Assembly (NCBI RefSeq): GCF_002865645.1
Contig: NW_020194554.1
Span: 930,001 to 994,000 of the forward strand
DNA length: 64,000 nucleotides
DNA from: Hyaloscypha bicolor E
Lineage: Eukaryota > Ascomycota > Leotiomycetes > Helotiales > Hyaloscyphaceae
Direction of reading: 5' to 3'
Below are positions 63,347 to 64,000 of this stretch, one piece after another. The notes beneath the pieces were generated by a model. The model had not been told where the DNA came from. It saw only the letters and a list, made by a program, of their open reading frames with translations, and ran no database searches. Each line of letters opens with the position of its first letter. The stretch's first letter is position 1. Made by a program: the position numbers and the translations under genes.

Positions 63347-64000
63347 TAAGTATTTTAAAATTTAAATTAATAAATATTTCGATTTTAAATTAAATCTTTT
63401 TAGTTTTTTATTTTTTAATATATATTTCTAGAAATAATATTCGAATTTCTTATATATAAAATATAATTTTAAAATATAATTATTATAACTATAAGATTTA
63501 AAATAATTATTATAGATTCCGAAATTATAACTAGATTTATATTAATAATTTTTAAATAAATAATAATTTAAAGAATTTTAAAAATAATATTATTAATTAA
63601 TAAAAAAAATATTTAAATAATTTATTATTTATTTTTATATATAATAATAATTAGCTAGAGCTTATTAATAAACTAGCTAAAATTTATAAGAAAATCTAAA
63701 ATTATATATTTATATATTTAAAACTCTTAATAAATAATAATAATTTTATTATAAAAAAATTAAATATAAAATTAAATTATAATTATTAGTTTACTAGTAA
63801 TATATAGTACTATTATATAGGTATAGAAATACTAGTTATATTAATTAGTAAAGTTATTATTCTTTAGAAATAAGAATTATAGTATTATAATATTAATATG
63901 CGATTCCTAAATCTATTAAGCCTAAAGGAGTCTAATTTACTAGTTAAGTTACTAATAAGATACGAGGTTATATAACTATATCTTATATCTTATATCTTAT

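Larger units (their letters stand above)
61474..64000. mobile_element. Second, shortened copy of the element A family (D), running off the window
   Basis: The LTR-like sequence at about 61474-61867 matches the A LTRs (TATAATATTAATATATAATTC... to AGCTATATTAATA), and a second LTR starts at 63784 and is cut by the window end. The interior 61868-63783 matches parts of 13500-15500 (for example AAAGAATCTAAATAAATATTAAT and TAATAATAAARTATTATATTTAG) with further transitions, but is only 1.9 kb, so much is deleted. The orientation is the same as A. Confidence 0.72.

Overview
The window looks like a piece of a filamentous ascomycete (Pezizomycotina) genome with a two-compartment, RIP-shaped structure. 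Short fungal introns of about 44-74 nt with GTRNGT donors and CTRAY branch sites, a Zn(II)2Cys6 regulator, a CorA-like transporter of the fungal type, kinase/TPR architectures and Tc1/mariner, Ty1/copia and Ty3/gypsy relics all point there. Moderate-GC gene islands (about 2.1-7.4 kb and 45.3-60.2 kb) alternate with extremely AT-rich blocks (1-1.4 kb, 7.6-45.2 kb, 60.2-64 kb). LTR pairs and the transposase differ mainly by C-to-T and G-to-A changes, the signature of repeat-induced point mutation (RIP). I cannot name the species.

Layout. 1-2135: AT-rich decayed repeat, then a purine-rich degenerate stretch. 2136-4055: no gene recognised, with an imperfect ~110-bp repeat series. 4056-6588 (minus): a four-exon gene of about 792 aa coding a protein kinase fused to tetratricopeptide repeats. 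7108-47274: one ~1.3-kb Tc1/mariner transposon blown apart by about 39 kb of later insertions. Its 33-bp inverted ends lie 40 kb apart and the transposase reading frame can be followed across the gap. Inside it sits a copia-like element (7376-45699, 5-bp target duplication CTTTC). Inside that lie element A (11249-30089), which contains gypsy B (17054-29785), and gypsy C (31977-45531), which contains gypsy F (35467-43282). A ~570-bp hAT-like MITE (45784-46355) interrupts the mariner separately. Nesting is four levels deep along two branches, and four of the five LTR elements (the copia-like one, A, C and F) have a recognisable 5-bp target duplication.

47438-50285 (minus): a two-exon gene of 927 aa with an N-terminal active-looking kinase and a C-terminal degenerate pseudokinase. 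51707-53559 (plus): a seven-exon CorA-like membrane transporter of 499 aa. 53560-57214: mostly non-coding, with a 20-bp tandem repeat and a few orphan exon-like pieces. 57215-59776 (plus): a five-exon Zn(II)2Cys6 transcription factor of about 786 aa with its zinc cluster unusually far from the N-terminus. 60171-64000: AT-rich block with a second copy of the element A family (61474 to window end) and several A/T minisatellites.

The four intact genes do not form an obvious metabolic pathway. Kinase-TPR and kinase-pseudokinase proteins are of the kind found in fungal signalling and self/non-self repertoires, and here both are next to the repeat nest. An immune-like role is inference only. All exon boundaries were derived by hand from frame continuity and splice consensus.
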